The translations under genes were made by a program, and so were the position numbers. This document shows positions 1-8,136 of a DNA stretch of 64,000 bases, in pieces; position 1 is the first letter of the stretch, and each line of letters starts with the position of its first letter. The DNA lies in contig NZ_JAQCNH010000055.1 of the NCBI RefSeq assembly GCF_028275115.1, positions 93,563 through 157,562 on the forward strand, in the 5' to 3' direction. The DNA comes from Halorientalis sp. (GTDB lineage: Archaea; Halobacteriota; Halobacteria; Halobacteriales; Haloarculaceae). Under the pieces are notes generated by a model, which made no database searches, was not told the DNA's origin, and saw only the letters and a list, made by a program, of their open reading frames with translations.

Positions 1-564
1 GATTGCCTGTCCGAGCCACGCTACGTCTTTGCTCGAATCCTTCAACCCCGCGACCCCGTCGATGGCGGCGATCGAACCGAGCGCGGAAAGCGAGAGGCGG
101 TTGCCGGTTCTGTCGGGAATCTGGTAGCCATACACCGGCACGTCCACGGCTGCAGTGACTCGACGGAAGTGATCGACGGCCGCCTCGTCGTCCAGCGGAT
201 AGTAGTACGGCGTGACGACGATCACACCATCCGCGCCCGCGTCGGCCGCGTGTTCGGCGTTAGCGACCGACTGACGTGTACTCCGTGCGCCCACACCCGG
301 AACAACGGGAACAGACTCGACCTCGTCGACGACCGTCTCGACGACGCGGCGGCGTTCGGCGGGCGTCAGAAGCGCGAACTCGCCGTTGGTCCCCAGTGGG
401 AAGACACCGTGACAGCCCGCCTCGACGACGAAGCGGACGTGGGCCGCTGTCGCGTCGAGGGCGACCGACCCGTCGTCGTCGAAGGCCGTGACCGTCGGCG
501 GCACCACACCGTGCAATGGGAGCGGATCGGCGCTCCCGGCGGTCGAATCTACCATCGTCTTCAT
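1..564 (-). CDS. DapA-family aldolase (dihydrodipicolinate synthase/N-acetylneuraminate lyase type), 3' end outside window
   Basis: The reading frame is open from an ATG at 564 to the window edge, giving 188 residues with no stop, so the C-terminal part is missing. The N-terminal half shows the class I aldolase barrel pattern: HGVVPPTVTAFDDDGSV near the start, then the GTNGEF substrate-carboxylate loop and the VVTPYYYP segment carrying the conserved Tyr. The visible end has GLKDSS, the position of the Schiff-base Lys in this family. Members condense or cleave pyruvate or glyceraldehyde-type substrates. The family covers DapA, sugar-acid aldolases and others, so substrate cannot be assigned. 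A second ATG lies at 555. Confidence 0.85.
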   Translation of the reverse strand, partial: MKTMVDSTAGSADPLPLHGVVPPTVTAFDDDGSVALDATAAHVRFVVEAGCHGVFPLGTNGEFALLTPAERRRVVETVVDEVESVPVVPGVGARSTRQSVANAEHAADAGADGVIVVTPYYYPLDDEAAVDHFRRVTAAVDVPVYGYQIPDRTGNRLSLSALGSIAAIDGVAGLKDSSKDVAWLGQAI

Positions 565-637
565 ATCCAGGCCCAGTTTGGTAAGCCCTTTCCCGGCCTC
601 GGAGCGGTGTCCCGACGCTCTTTTTCGAGAGTGAGTA

Positions 638-646
638 AACTTTTTA
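638..646 (+). promoter_or_regulatory. Likely TATA box for the MoaD/ThiS-like gene
   Basis: An AT-rich stretch (actttttat) lies about 30 bases before the ATG at 675 in otherwise GC-rich DNA. The spacing suits a nearly leaderless haloarchaeal transcript. Confidence 0.4.
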
Positions 647-674
647 TCGCTATGGCGAATATAGTGTTGTATTC

Positions 675-971
675 ATGTGTGACATCGAGATTAGCCGTTC
701 GCTCGCGGCACGGGTTGGGGCCCAAGAGGCACACGTTGGCGTTCGAGACGGCGAGACGGTCCGCGAGGTGATCGACCGTCTGACGGAACTGTACGGTTCG
801 CAGGTCGCCAGCGGTATGCTCGACGGGAACCGTCTGCGCTCGGACGTGATCGCAGTCCGCAATCCCGACACGGATTACGAATCGGTCACCGCTGACACGG
901 CTCTCCGCCCTGGCGACTCGCTCGAGTTCCACCTGACGTCCGAACACGAGAAAGTGAGCGGTTCGGCCTGA
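675..971 (+). CDS. MoaD/ThiS-like beta-grasp (ubiquitin-fold) protein
   Basis: This 98-residue acidic protein has the outline of the MoaD/ThiS fold: a beta hairpin (VGVRDGETVREVIDRL), a helix, then LYG, and the late ALRPGDSLEFHL strand seen in sulfur carriers. Archaeal relatives act as sulfur carriers for molybdopterin or tRNA thiolation, or as small archaeal modifiers (SAMPs). The C-terminus ends HEKVSGSA and lacks the terminal Gly-Gly needed for adenylation and conjugation. It may therefore be a fold relative with another role. It converges on the HAD gene with a 10-base gap. The call rests on fold pattern, not on a signature motif. Confidence 0.6.
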   Translation: MCDIEISRSLAARVGAQEAHVGVRDGETVREVIDRLTELYGSQVASGMLDGNRLRSDVIAVRNPDTDYESVTADTALRPGDSLEFHLTSEHEKVSGSA

Positions 972-981
972 CGCCTCTCCT

Positions 982-2235
982 CTACTCTACCCGAGCCAGT
1001 CTGTTTAGGGCGTACACCGTTTCGAGTACATCGGTCGCGTCCCCAGCGTCGAAGACGAGTTCGTCGGTATCGATGACGTGGTCCAGGACGTCCCGAGAGG
1101 CGTGTTCCGGTGCGGCTGCGAGTCCGTAGTCGTTCTCGGCGACCCACTCCATCACCCTGCGGTCACTCTTGGAGTCGCCCATGACGAGACAGAAGGGGTC
1201 GTCGATTCCCAGGACATTGAAGCCCGCCTCAACGCCGGCGACCTTGTTGAGTTCGAGGGTTCCGATTTCGGCGGCGTCGGCCTCGTAGTAAGCGACGTCG
1301 ATCCGCTCGAACACGTCGGCGACGGGGTCGGGCACGTCGTCCGGGTCGACGTCTGCCGTGGCGCTCTCCCGCTCGAGTACTGTGCGGATTTCGGGGTCCC
1401 GCGCGGCGTAGTAGGCCCGCGCCCAGGCACCCGCTCTCCCGGCGTCGTCCCGGAGATCGACCTCCCGCAGGACGGATTCGCCGAGCAGGTCCAGCATGTA
1501 ACACAGCGCGTCGTCGATCACCTCGTGAGCGCGCGGGGTCCCGGTCTCGAAGTTGGGCTTCATCGTGACGTTGAATTCGTTGCCCTGGAGGTGACACTCC
1601 CGGCGGAGGGGGTCGGGTGCCTCGGAGAGGGCCCGCGAGCGAACGGTGTCGAAGACCTCCCTAATACCGGAGTCGAGGTCCTCGTACAGCAGTTGCTTGG
1701 TATCGCTGCCGTGACCGGGCGTGAACACGCCGGTGCCGGCCTCGTAGACGACGCTCACGGCTCCGGAGTGGACGAGTTCGTTGCCCAGCCCCTGGATGAG
1801 AAACCCTTTGACGTTTTCTAACGTCTGGCCGGTACAGACGACGATTGGGACCCCGGCTTCGTGGAATTCGGTCAGGATATGCAGCGTGTCCCGTGGAATT
1901 TCGTTGTCGGTTCGCCCCGCAGAGCGCAACGTCTCGTCGACGTCCAACACGAGTGCGTTGACCGCACGGTCGTACTTGGTGAAGAGGTCGAGTGCGGTAA
2001 ACGCCTGCTTTCGGGTGACAGTCGCGGCGATGTCGGCGAACGTCTCGCCGGTCGCGGGGAACGCCTCGCGGACCTCGTCTTTCCCGTCGGCGAGTTCGTC
2101 ACTGGCGTTCTGCCAGTGCTCCAGAGCCACCCGGGAGTCCACCGGCGGGAACAGGTCGACGAAGTCCTGATACGCCCGCAACTGCCCGGTGTCGAACTCG
2201 TCGAACAGCCGATACAGCTGGTCGTAACGCTCCAT
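982..2235 (-). CDS. HAD-superfamily hydrolase with N-terminal extension
   Basis: The 417-residue protein carries HAD motif I (DVDETLRSAG, near residue 98), a later Lys-containing loop (LELNKVAGVEAGF), and motif IV (MGDSKSDRRVMEW). These are the Asp nucleophile, Lys and Mg-binding acidic pairs of Cof/sucrose-phosphatase-type phosphohydrolases. The roughly 95-residue N-terminal helical segment and the large cap are not typical of the minimal family. Likely a cytosolic phosphatase on a sugar phosphate or other small substrate, but the substrate is unknown. The ATG at 2235 fits the divergent spacing from gfcR. Confidence 0.75.
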   Translation of the reverse strand: MERYDQLYRLFDEFDTGQLRAYQDFVDLFPPVDSRVALEHWQNASDELADGKDEVREAFPATGETFADIAATVTRKQAFTALDLFTKYDRAVNALVLDVDETLRSAGRTDNEIPRDTLHILTEFHEAGVPIVVCTGQTLENVKGFLIQGLGNELVHSGAVSVVYEAGTGVFTPGHGSDTKQLLYEDLDSGIREVFDTVRSRALSEAPDPLRRECHLQGNEFNVTMKPNFETGTPRAHEVIDDALCYMLDLLGESVLREVDLRDDAGRAGAWARAYYAARDPEIRTVLERESATADVDPDDVPDPVADVFERIDVAYYEADAAEIGTLELNKVAGVEAGFNVLGIDDPFCLVMGDSKSDRRVMEWVAENDYGLAAAPEHASRDVLDHVIDTDELVFDAGDATDVLETVYALNRLARVE

Positions 2236-2390
2236 ATGCTGTCTGTGCCAGCGACAGCTAAAAGACTGCGGGGACAGAGAGGAGGAAGACCGGGGATGGG
2301 GTCGCCAGGGTGAGGGTGGTAACCAGTGCGACGTGTCTCACTCTGTGTCGTCGAAGACCCCACGAGCCCAGCCGTTCGAGTCCTCGCTCG

Positions 2391-2403
2391 GATAAGTATA
2401 AAT
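2391..2403 (+). promoter_or_regulatory. Candidate TATA element upstream of gfcR
   Basis: The sequence ggataagtataaa lies about 80 bases before the gfcR ATG. If it is used, the transcript has a leader of roughly 50 bases, longer than most haloarchaeal leaders. Confidence 0.35.
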
Positions 2404-2478
2404 TCTTCGAGGCAGCGGGCGACTGGGTGACCCGGAAACAGGAAAAGGCCATTACCGGCGGCGGCCAACGAACCGGGT

Positions 2479-3117
2479 ATGAAGAACATCGACGACCTGA
2501 TGACCAGCGCGGCGGAGTTGGCCGAGCGGGGTCTCTCGAAGGGTGAGATCGCCGACGAATTGAACGTTTCCCGCGAGACCGCGAGTTGGCTGGTCGAGCG
2601 CAGCGACGGGCCAGAGAGCAAGAACACGCGGGAGGCCGCACCGGGCGGCCCCGAAGACATCCACGTGGACTGGAACGCGATCGGGCGGGACTCCAACCGG
2701 CTGGGTCACATCGGCTCGGCGATGGCCGACCTCCTCTCGAAGCAGGGCGAGGCAGTCGACTTGACTATCGGCGTCGAGAAGGCGGGTGCGCCGCTGGCGA
2801 CGACGGTGGCACGCGAACTCGACACGGACTTGGGGACCTACGCGCCCCGAAAACACCAGTGGGACGACGACGACATGGACGACCTCGGTGGGACGTTCTC
2901 GCGGAACTTCGCCCAGATCCGCGACCGGGAGTGTTACGTGGTGGACGACACCATCACCAGCGGCACGACGATGACCGAGACGGTGCAGGCAATCCGCAAC
3001 CAGGGCGGCGAGCCCGTCGCCTGCGTCGTCCTCGTCGACAAACAGGGCGTCTCGGACATCGAGGGCGTCCCGGTGTACTCGCTGGTGCAGGTTATCCGCG
3101 TGGGCAAGGATAACTAA
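2479..3117 (+). CDS. gfcR: GfcR: phosphoribosyltransferase-fold transcriptional regulator
   Basis: The 212-residue protein joins a short N-terminal helix-turn-helix (LSKGEIADELNVSRETASWL, residues about 19-38) to an orotate phosphoribosyltransferase-like domain. The PRPP-binding loop reads VVDDTITSGTTM. This HTH-PRTase architecture defines the haloarchaeal GfcR group, described in Haloferax as a regulator of glucose and fructose catabolism rather than a pyrimidine enzyme. The PRTase domain probably senses a ligand. The gene stops 39 bases before trmB, so the two may be co-transcribed. A catalytic OPRT role cannot be excluded, but the HTH argues against it. Confidence 0.85.
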   Translation: MKNIDDLMTSAAELAERGLSKGEIADELNVSRETASWLVERSDGPESKNTREAAPGGPEDIHVDWNAIGRDSNRLGHIGSAMADLLSKQGEAVDLTIGVEKAGAPLATTVARELDTDLGTYAPRKHQWDDDDMDDLGGTFSRNFAQIRDRECYVVDDTITSGTTMTETVQAIRNQGGEPVACVVLVDKQGVSDIEGVPVYSLVQVIRVGKDN

Positions 3118-3156
3118 AGGGACACACTGATTTGGGTCGTCGGCCTGAGAGAGGAC

Positions 3157-4209
3157 ATGAGCGAGGAGGACCTCCACGCGACGCTGGAGCGAGTCGCCGC
3201 GCGCTTCGATTTCGGCGAGTACGAGTCGGCAGCCTACCTCACCATTCTGGAACACGGCCAGTTGACCGCCTCGGAGATCGCCGACCGGACGGACATCCCA
3301 CAGCCCCGGGTGTACGACACCGTGCGCGACTTGGCCGACCTCGGTCTCGTGGAACTGCAGGAGTCCCGACCGATGCGCGTTCTGGCGGTCGACCCCGAGG
3401 AGGCCTTCGCGGACTTCCAGACCTCACTCGACGACCTCGTCGACGGCCTCTCCCGGCGGTACACCGCTCCCGCCCGGGACACCGAAGCCGTCTCGCTGAT
3501 CAAGTCCCGCTCGACGATACTGCGATACCTCGAAGAGATAATCGGAGCCGCGGAGTACGAACTCATCCTCTCGCTCGACCCCGAACTACTGGACCGGTTC
3601 GCCGACGACCTGCGCGCCCAGCACGAGGCCGGCGTCGCTATCGAACTGCTACTGTCGCCGGCCGCCGACGTACCCGACAAGTCGGAGTTCGACTACCTCG
3701 ACGTGGCGACGACGGTCCGGGCGCGCCGTGGAATCACCACACCCGTCGTCGCCGTCGCCGACGGGGACTACTCAGTCTACGCTACGCAGGACGCCCTGCA
3801 GGGTGACCGTGACCGATACGGCGTGATCTTCAATCGTTCTGAACTGGGCTTTCTGGTTTCGGGCTTTCTCAACACCGTTCTCTGGACGACCGCAGAGACC
3901 GTCGCCGAAGGAACCGACGACCGACCGTTCCCACGGCGGTACGCGACGATTCGCCGGTGCATCTCCGACCTCCGGCACGCGGAGGGCGACTTCTACGCCG
4001 CTATCGAGGGCCGGGACGTGCTGACCGGCGAGCGCCGGGAGGTCCAGGGCTCCGTCGATCAGGCCGCGTTCGGTGCCGGTCGCCAGACCGCGACGCTGAT
4101 GCTCGAGACCGACGACGGCCCGGTCGAAGTCGGTGGCCAGGTGGCCGCCGTCGAGGACGTCGAAGCCCACGAGATCCGGATCGGCGAGGACAGCCCCCCC
4201 AGCGTCTGA
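3157..4209 (+). CDS. trmB: TrmB, sugar-responsive transcriptional regulator
   Basis: The 350-residue length matches Halobacterium TrmB. Residues about 18-75 form the TrmB winged helix (YESAAYLTILEHGQLTASEI, then IPQPRVYDTVRDLADLGLVEL). A PLD-like/TrmB middle domain and the C-terminal sugar-binding beta domain follow. In Halobacterium TrmB binds DNA without glucose and controls gluconeogenic, cofactor and amino-acid genes. The ATG at 3157 lies directly after gfcR, placing two carbon-metabolism regulators in one transcription unit or at least side by side. Distinguished from the shorter TrmB-like protein at 26.1 kb by its long C-terminal domain. Confidence 0.85.
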   Translation: MSEEDLHATLERVAARFDFGEYESAAYLTILEHGQLTASEIADRTDIPQPRVYDTVRDLADLGLVELQESRPMRVLAVDPEEAFADFQTSLDDLVDGLSRRYTAPARDTEAVSLIKSRSTILRYLEEIIGAAEYELILSLDPELLDRFADDLRAQHEAGVAIELLLSPAADVPDKSEFDYLDVATTVRARRGITTPVVAVADGDYSVYATQDALQGDRDRYGVIFNRSELGFLVSGFLNTVLWTTAETVAEGTDDRPFPRRYATIRRCISDLRHAEGDFYAAIEGRDVLTGERREVQGSVDQAAFGAGRQTATLMLETDDGPVEVGGQVAAVEDVEAHEIRIGEDSPPSV

Positions 4210-4386
4210 GTCCACCCGCTCTATCTGTCCGTTCAGTACTTCGCCCAATATTACTGTGTTTAAGTCCTATACCGGATTTAAAGTATTGAACCAATAGATT
4301 TTATGCTATCCAGACTTCTATCATTCAAATATAGTGGACGTGATTGGACGATCGTTGGACGCGGCGAGTGTTGTTAGGGATAGAGA

Positions 4387-5583
4387 ATGAAAGCGGAACG
4401 TATCGGCCTGTTCGTCGTCGGTGGGGCGTTGTTGGTCGCAGGGGCGTGTATCGTCGTGCCACGGCCGACACTCGGGCTCGTCGACTGGTCTGCCGTCTTC
4501 GGCGCACTCCTGTGGGCGACGACGGTGCTGTTCGTCGCAGCTGTGGTGGTCTGGATGGTGTTGACGTACGTCGTCGGCTCGGGGTACGAACCGCCAGCCG
4601 GGGTTCACCGCGGTGACGACGTTCAGGTGCGAGTCCTCACGGTCGATTCGGCCGCGGTGGTGCAGGCGACGGTCGACTCGCTCCCCGAGGAGTTCGACGA
4701 CGTTCGAGTGATTGCGGAGTCGCCTGTCTCTGTCGAAGGCGCGGCCGTTCACGTCGTCCCAGACGGGTTCGAGTGTGACGCCGTTCGGAAAGGGCGCGCC
4801 ATCGAGTGGGCACGCCGGGCGCTGTACTGTGATCGGGAGTTCGTGCTGTATCTCGACGAGGACAGCCGGCTGGAGTCGTTCGACGGCCTCCCGGACGCTG
4901 ACGTGGTGCAGCTTCAGGAACGACCGCGTAACACCGGGTCGCTCCTGTCGTATCTGGCGGACGTGTACCGCATGGGCGTTCAGGTCGAACAACGGGCGTT
5001 CGCGAGACTGTCGATCCCGCTGTTCGCCTGGGGTGGCGGTGTCGCCATCCGACGCACGGTCGAAGACGAGGTGACGTGGGACCGGGAGACCCTGGTGGAA
5101 GACACCGCGTTCGTCTGGGCGGCCGCTCAGCAACTCGATTCGTTTCGCTTCGAGCTGTCGACGGCGACCTGTCGCAACGAGGCACCACCGTCGCTGGTGG
5201 AGATCACACAACAACGCCGTCGGTGGGCCGCCGGGAACCTCGAAGCGGCGGCCACGCTCCCGTTCTGGTACCAGGTCGTGACTCGCGTGCGTAACTGCGC
5301 GTGGGCACTGTCACCGATCGTCACGCTGGTCGCGGTCCCGGTGTCCGTTCTCGGGACCGGGGTCGTCAGCAGTTCGTTCGCCGTCGTGTCGTGGGTGCTG
5401 GGCGCGTTCACCCTGTTCTGGTATCTCCGTGGAGTGCTGTACTACGGCCGTGAGCAATTGGCCTGGGCGCTGGCCCTCCCGCTGGCACCCATCGTCACCG
5501 TCGTCCACTCGATGGGAACGGTCGCAGGTATCCTCAGCCCGCCAGGTGAGTTCCGGGTGACCGAAAAAATCGGTGACCGGTGA
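4387..5583 (+). CDS. Membrane-bound family 2 glycosyltransferase
   Basis: The 398-residue protein has two N-terminal transmembrane helices (about 7-27 and 38-62), a GT-A domain, and C-terminal helices from about residue 300. GT2 processive-type motifs are visible: LDEDS (about 156), the acidic VEDTAF (about 236) and QQRRRWA (about 274), matching the D,D,D,QxxRW pattern of cellulose- and hyaluronan-synthase-like enzymes. It probably moves a nucleotide sugar onto a lipid or growing polysaccharide at the cytoplasmic membrane face. The acceptor is unknown. The gene stands alone behind an AT-rich 177-base spacer with TATA-like stretches, and converges with the moxR operon. Confidence 0.8.
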   Translation: MKAERIGLFVVGGALLVAGACIVVPRPTLGLVDWSAVFGALLWATTVLFVAAVVVWMVLTYVVGSGYEPPAGVHRGDDVQVRVLTVDSAAVVQATVDSLPEEFDDVRVIAESPVSVEGAAVHVVPDGFECDAVRKGRAIEWARRALYCDREFVLYLDEDSRLESFDGLPDADVVQLQERPRNTGSLLSYLADVYRMGVQVEQRAFARLSIPLFAWGGGVAIRRTVEDEVTWDRETLVEDTAFVWAAAQQLDSFRFELSTATCRNEAPPSLVEITQQRRRWAAGNLEAAATLPFWYQVVTRVRNCAWALSPIVTLVAVPVSVLGTGVVSSSFAVVSWVLGAFTLFWYLRGVLYYGREQLAWALALPLAPIVTVVHSMGTVAGILSPPGEFRVTEKIGDR

Positions 5584-5609
5584 CGCTGCGGCGGCACAGG
5601 CTCGCAACG

Positions 5610-6683
5610 CTACTGTCGGTCGTCCGAGCGATCCGGCGTGGACTGCTGTTCTGCCTCGGGGCCTGGTTCCGTGCCGTCGGTCGTCACGTCACCGGCCTCG
5701 GGCGCCACGCCGGGGACGTCGACAGTCGCCATCGCATCGCGGACGACCGCACGGGCGTCGACACCTTCGACGCCGGCCTCGGTCGTCAGGACGATACGGT
5801 GAGCCATGGCGGGTTCGGCGATCCGTTTCACGTCGTCGGGTGTGACGTACTCGCGACCGGAGAGCACCGCGCGGGCGCGAGCCACCTCGAACGTCCGCTG
5901 GATGCCACGGGGCGAGACGCCGACCTCGGCGCGGTCGTCGTCGCGGGTCGCCCGCGCCAGTTTCACGATGTAACGGCGGACGTCTTCGTCGACGCGGACC
6001 GCCTCGGCCGTCTCGCGCATCGCGCGGACGGTAGCGGCATCGGCTGCCGGGTCGACGCTCGGAGCCAGCGTCCGGCGGTCGGCCCGGCGGGCGAGCAGTT
6101 CCAGTTCGCCGTCGATGTCGTTGTAGCCGATTGCGGTCTTGACGCCGAATCGGTCGCGCTGGGCTTCGGGCAGACGGAAGGTCCCTTCCTGTTCGATTGG
6201 GTTCTGCGTGGCGACGACGACGAAGGGGTCCGGGAGCTGGTGGGTCTCGCCGTCGACGCTGACTTGACGCTCCTCCATGGTCTCAAGTAGTGCGGCCTGT
6301 GTCTTCGGTGGCGCGCGGTTGATTTCGTCGGCCAGTACCACGTTGGTGAAGACGGGACCCGCGGCGAACTCGAAGCAGCCCTCGTGTTCGTTGTAAACGT
6401 TCGATCCGGTGATGTCGGCGGGCAGCAGGTCGGGCGTGAACTGGATACGGGAGAACTCGAGTCCCAGTGCCTCGGCGAGTAGGCGGGCCGTCACGGTCTT
6501 ACCGGTGCCGGGCACGTCTTCGAGCAGGACGTGCCCGCGCGAGAGGACAGCGGTGAGAATCGTCTCCAGCACCTCGCGGTCGACGACGGCCGCCGACCCA
6601 ATCCGGTCGAGAACGGCGTCGCTTCGTTCGGCCGCCGCGTCGAGGCCCAGTGCGTCGGTCATACGAAGTATCTCGCGGTCCAT
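5610..6683 (-). CDS. MoxR-family AAA+ ATPase
   Basis: The protein has Walker A (GTGKTVTARLL) within EDVPGTGKT, Walker B (LADEINRAPPKTQAALLE), sensor 1 (ATQNPIEQEGTFRLPEAQ) and the MoxR C-terminal lid. MoxR ATPases act as chaperones that mature or insert cofactors into partners carrying von Willebrand-type or DUF58 domains. It is last in a five-gene minus-strand operon that contains such a DUF58 gene. I chose the ATG at 6683 (MDREILRMTDAL), 19 bases after the previous stop; 6662 is the alternative. The C-terminal 35 residues are low-complexity and acidic. Confidence 0.9.
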   Translation of the reverse strand: MDREILRMTDALGLDAAAERSDAVLDRIGSAAVVDREVLETILTAVLSRGHVLLEDVPGTGKTVTARLLAEALGLEFSRIQFTPDLLPADITGSNVYNEHEGCFEFAAGPVFTNVVLADEINRAPPKTQAALLETMEERQVSVDGETHQLPDPFVVVATQNPIEQEGTFRLPEAQRDRFGVKTAIGYNDIDGELELLARRADRRTLAPSVDPAADAATVRAMRETAEAVRVDEDVRRYIVKLARATRDDDRAEVGVSPRGIQRTFEVARARAVLSGREYVTPDDVKRIAEPAMAHRIVLTTEAGVEGVDARAVVRDAMATVDVPGVAPEAGDVTTDGTEPGPEAEQQSTPDRSDDRQ

Positions 6684-6702
6684 CGAAATGAACGCCTCGG
6701 GT

Positions 6703-8136
6703 TCATCCGCGAATCGGTCCGAGCAGGGCGAAGACCCCCGCGACGGCCAGCACCGTCGCCGAAAGAATCGGGGCCTGCGGGCCGACGCGACCGAACAGAG
6801 CCGCGAGTCCCGTCGCGAGAAGCACGGCGCCCACCGCGAGACCAACGGTGGCAACGCAGTGGAGCAGTTCCAGCCGACGGGTATCGGGCCGGTGGCCGAG
6901 TTCCATCGTCAGCCCGAGGCCGAATTCGCCCGCGTCCCAGACGACCATCGACCCCGCGACGCAGGCGAACACGACGGGGGCGGGAACACGCAGGACGGCC
7001 GCACCGATACCCGTGACCAGCAGGCCGGCACTGGCCAGCGAGAGCGACCCTGCCCGGTCGGGGAGGACGTTCACTGCCACCGCGAGCGGCCCGACCGAGT
7101 AACAGAGCATGAACAGCATGCCCGCAAGCAGGATCACCGCGGCGAGAACCGCCGCACCGGACAGGCCGGCCGCGTCGGTGCGACTGGAGAGCAACAGCGC
7201 GAGAATCGGGAACGGAAGCGCGAACAGTGCGACCATCCCGAAGGTCGGCCCGGCGAGCCAGTCGGTGTCTCCGGCCGTCGCACGCCGGGCGGCCACGGCG
7301 ACGAGCGCAGCCAGCAACGCGCCGACACCGACGAGAAACACCGGCAGGCGCACCCAGACCGTCGACAACACGCCGAGGGCGAGCGCCAGCCCCGGCGTCC
7401 GGTAGAGTCCAGCCGTCGCCCCGACAGTTTCTAGCACGCCGAGCAGGAACCAGCCGGCGAGACAGGCGGCGACGACCGTCCGCGTCGCCGCCCGCCAGCG
7501 GTCGCGCCGTCGGTCGACCTCGTCGCTGGGAACCGCGAGCAACTGCTCGAGCGGGAGGCGCGTCGCCGCCACCCAGACACATCCCACGGTGAACGCGAAC
7601 AGAAAGAGTAGCGTCGACAGCGACGGCAGGTTCGGCGCGACCCCGAACTCCCAGAGTATAACGGCGAAGCCCACGACGACGGACAGGATCACGCCGGCGA
7701 CGAAAGGGAGAAAAACGCCAGCCCACCCCTGCTTCATGGCACGAACGGTCGTGTCGTGGGTGACGTTCGCCCAGGCACCGGCCAGACCGAGCCCGACGAG
7801 GGCGCTTCCGAACGCGAGCAGGAATCCGCCGGGTCCGCCGACGAGCGTCGCAGCGACGACGCCGCCGAGTGCGAGCAGCCCGCCCGGCATGAAACAGAAC
7901 TGCCCGACGGCCAGTTCGCCGAGAGTGTCCCGGTCGAGGAGCGCCGTCCCCGCGGCGACGAACGTCCCGCCGAGCGCCGCGAGTTGTACCGCGTCGAGCA
8001 GGCCGCTCGTGAGTCCGGCGGCGAGCGTGACGGCGACGGCCACGACCGCCGCGACGCCGAGACTCGCTGCCCGCGCCCGTCCCTCGTCGCCAATGGCCGA
8101 CGGTCGGTCCAACCGCGGCCCGAGCAGCAGGATCAC
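6703..8136 (-). CDS. Polytopic membrane protein of the MoxR/DUF58 operon
   Basis: The 477-residue protein is almost entirely hydrophobic helices, roughly 12-14 of them (for example AASLGVAAVVAVAVTLAAGL and VFLPFVAGVILSVVVGFAV). The start is a GTG at 8136 whose bases overlap the TGA of the DUF58 gene (GTGA), a typical translational coupling. Proteins of this kind recur between DUF58 and MoxR genes in haloarchaea, annotated to my memory as DUF7519. No catalytic motif is visible. It may be the membrane component of a MoxR-DUF58 assembly acting at the envelope. The much longer open frame running upstream to 9699 is antiparallel read-through of DUF58 and is not coding. Confidence 0.75.
   Translation of the reverse strand: MILLLGPRLDRPSAIGDEGRARAASLGVAAVVAVAVTLAAGLTSGLLDAVQLAALGGTFVAAGTALLDRDTLGELAVGQFCFMPGGLLALGGVVAATLVGGPGGFLLAFGSALVGLGLAGAWANVTHDTTVRAMKQGWAGVFLPFVAGVILSVVVGFAVILWEFGVAPNLPSLSTLLFLFAFTVGCVWVAATRLPLEQLLAVPSDEVDRRRDRWRAATRTVVAACLAGWFLLGVLETVGATAGLYRTPGLALALGVLSTVWVRLPVFLVGVGALLAALVAVAARRATAGDTDWLAGPTFGMVALFALPFPILALLLSSRTDAAGLSGAAVLAAVILLAGMLFMLCYSVGPLAVAVNVLPDRAGSLSLASAGLLVTGIGAAVLRVPAPVVFACVAGSMVVWDAGEFGLGLTMELGHRPDTRRLELLHCVATVGLAVGAVLLATGLAALFGRVGPQAPILSATVLAVAGVFALLGPIRG

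Noticed and set aside
4321..5214. A 297-codon minus-strand frame under the glycosyltransferase
   Set aside because: Shadow; the plus frame has full GT2 motifs and membrane helices.
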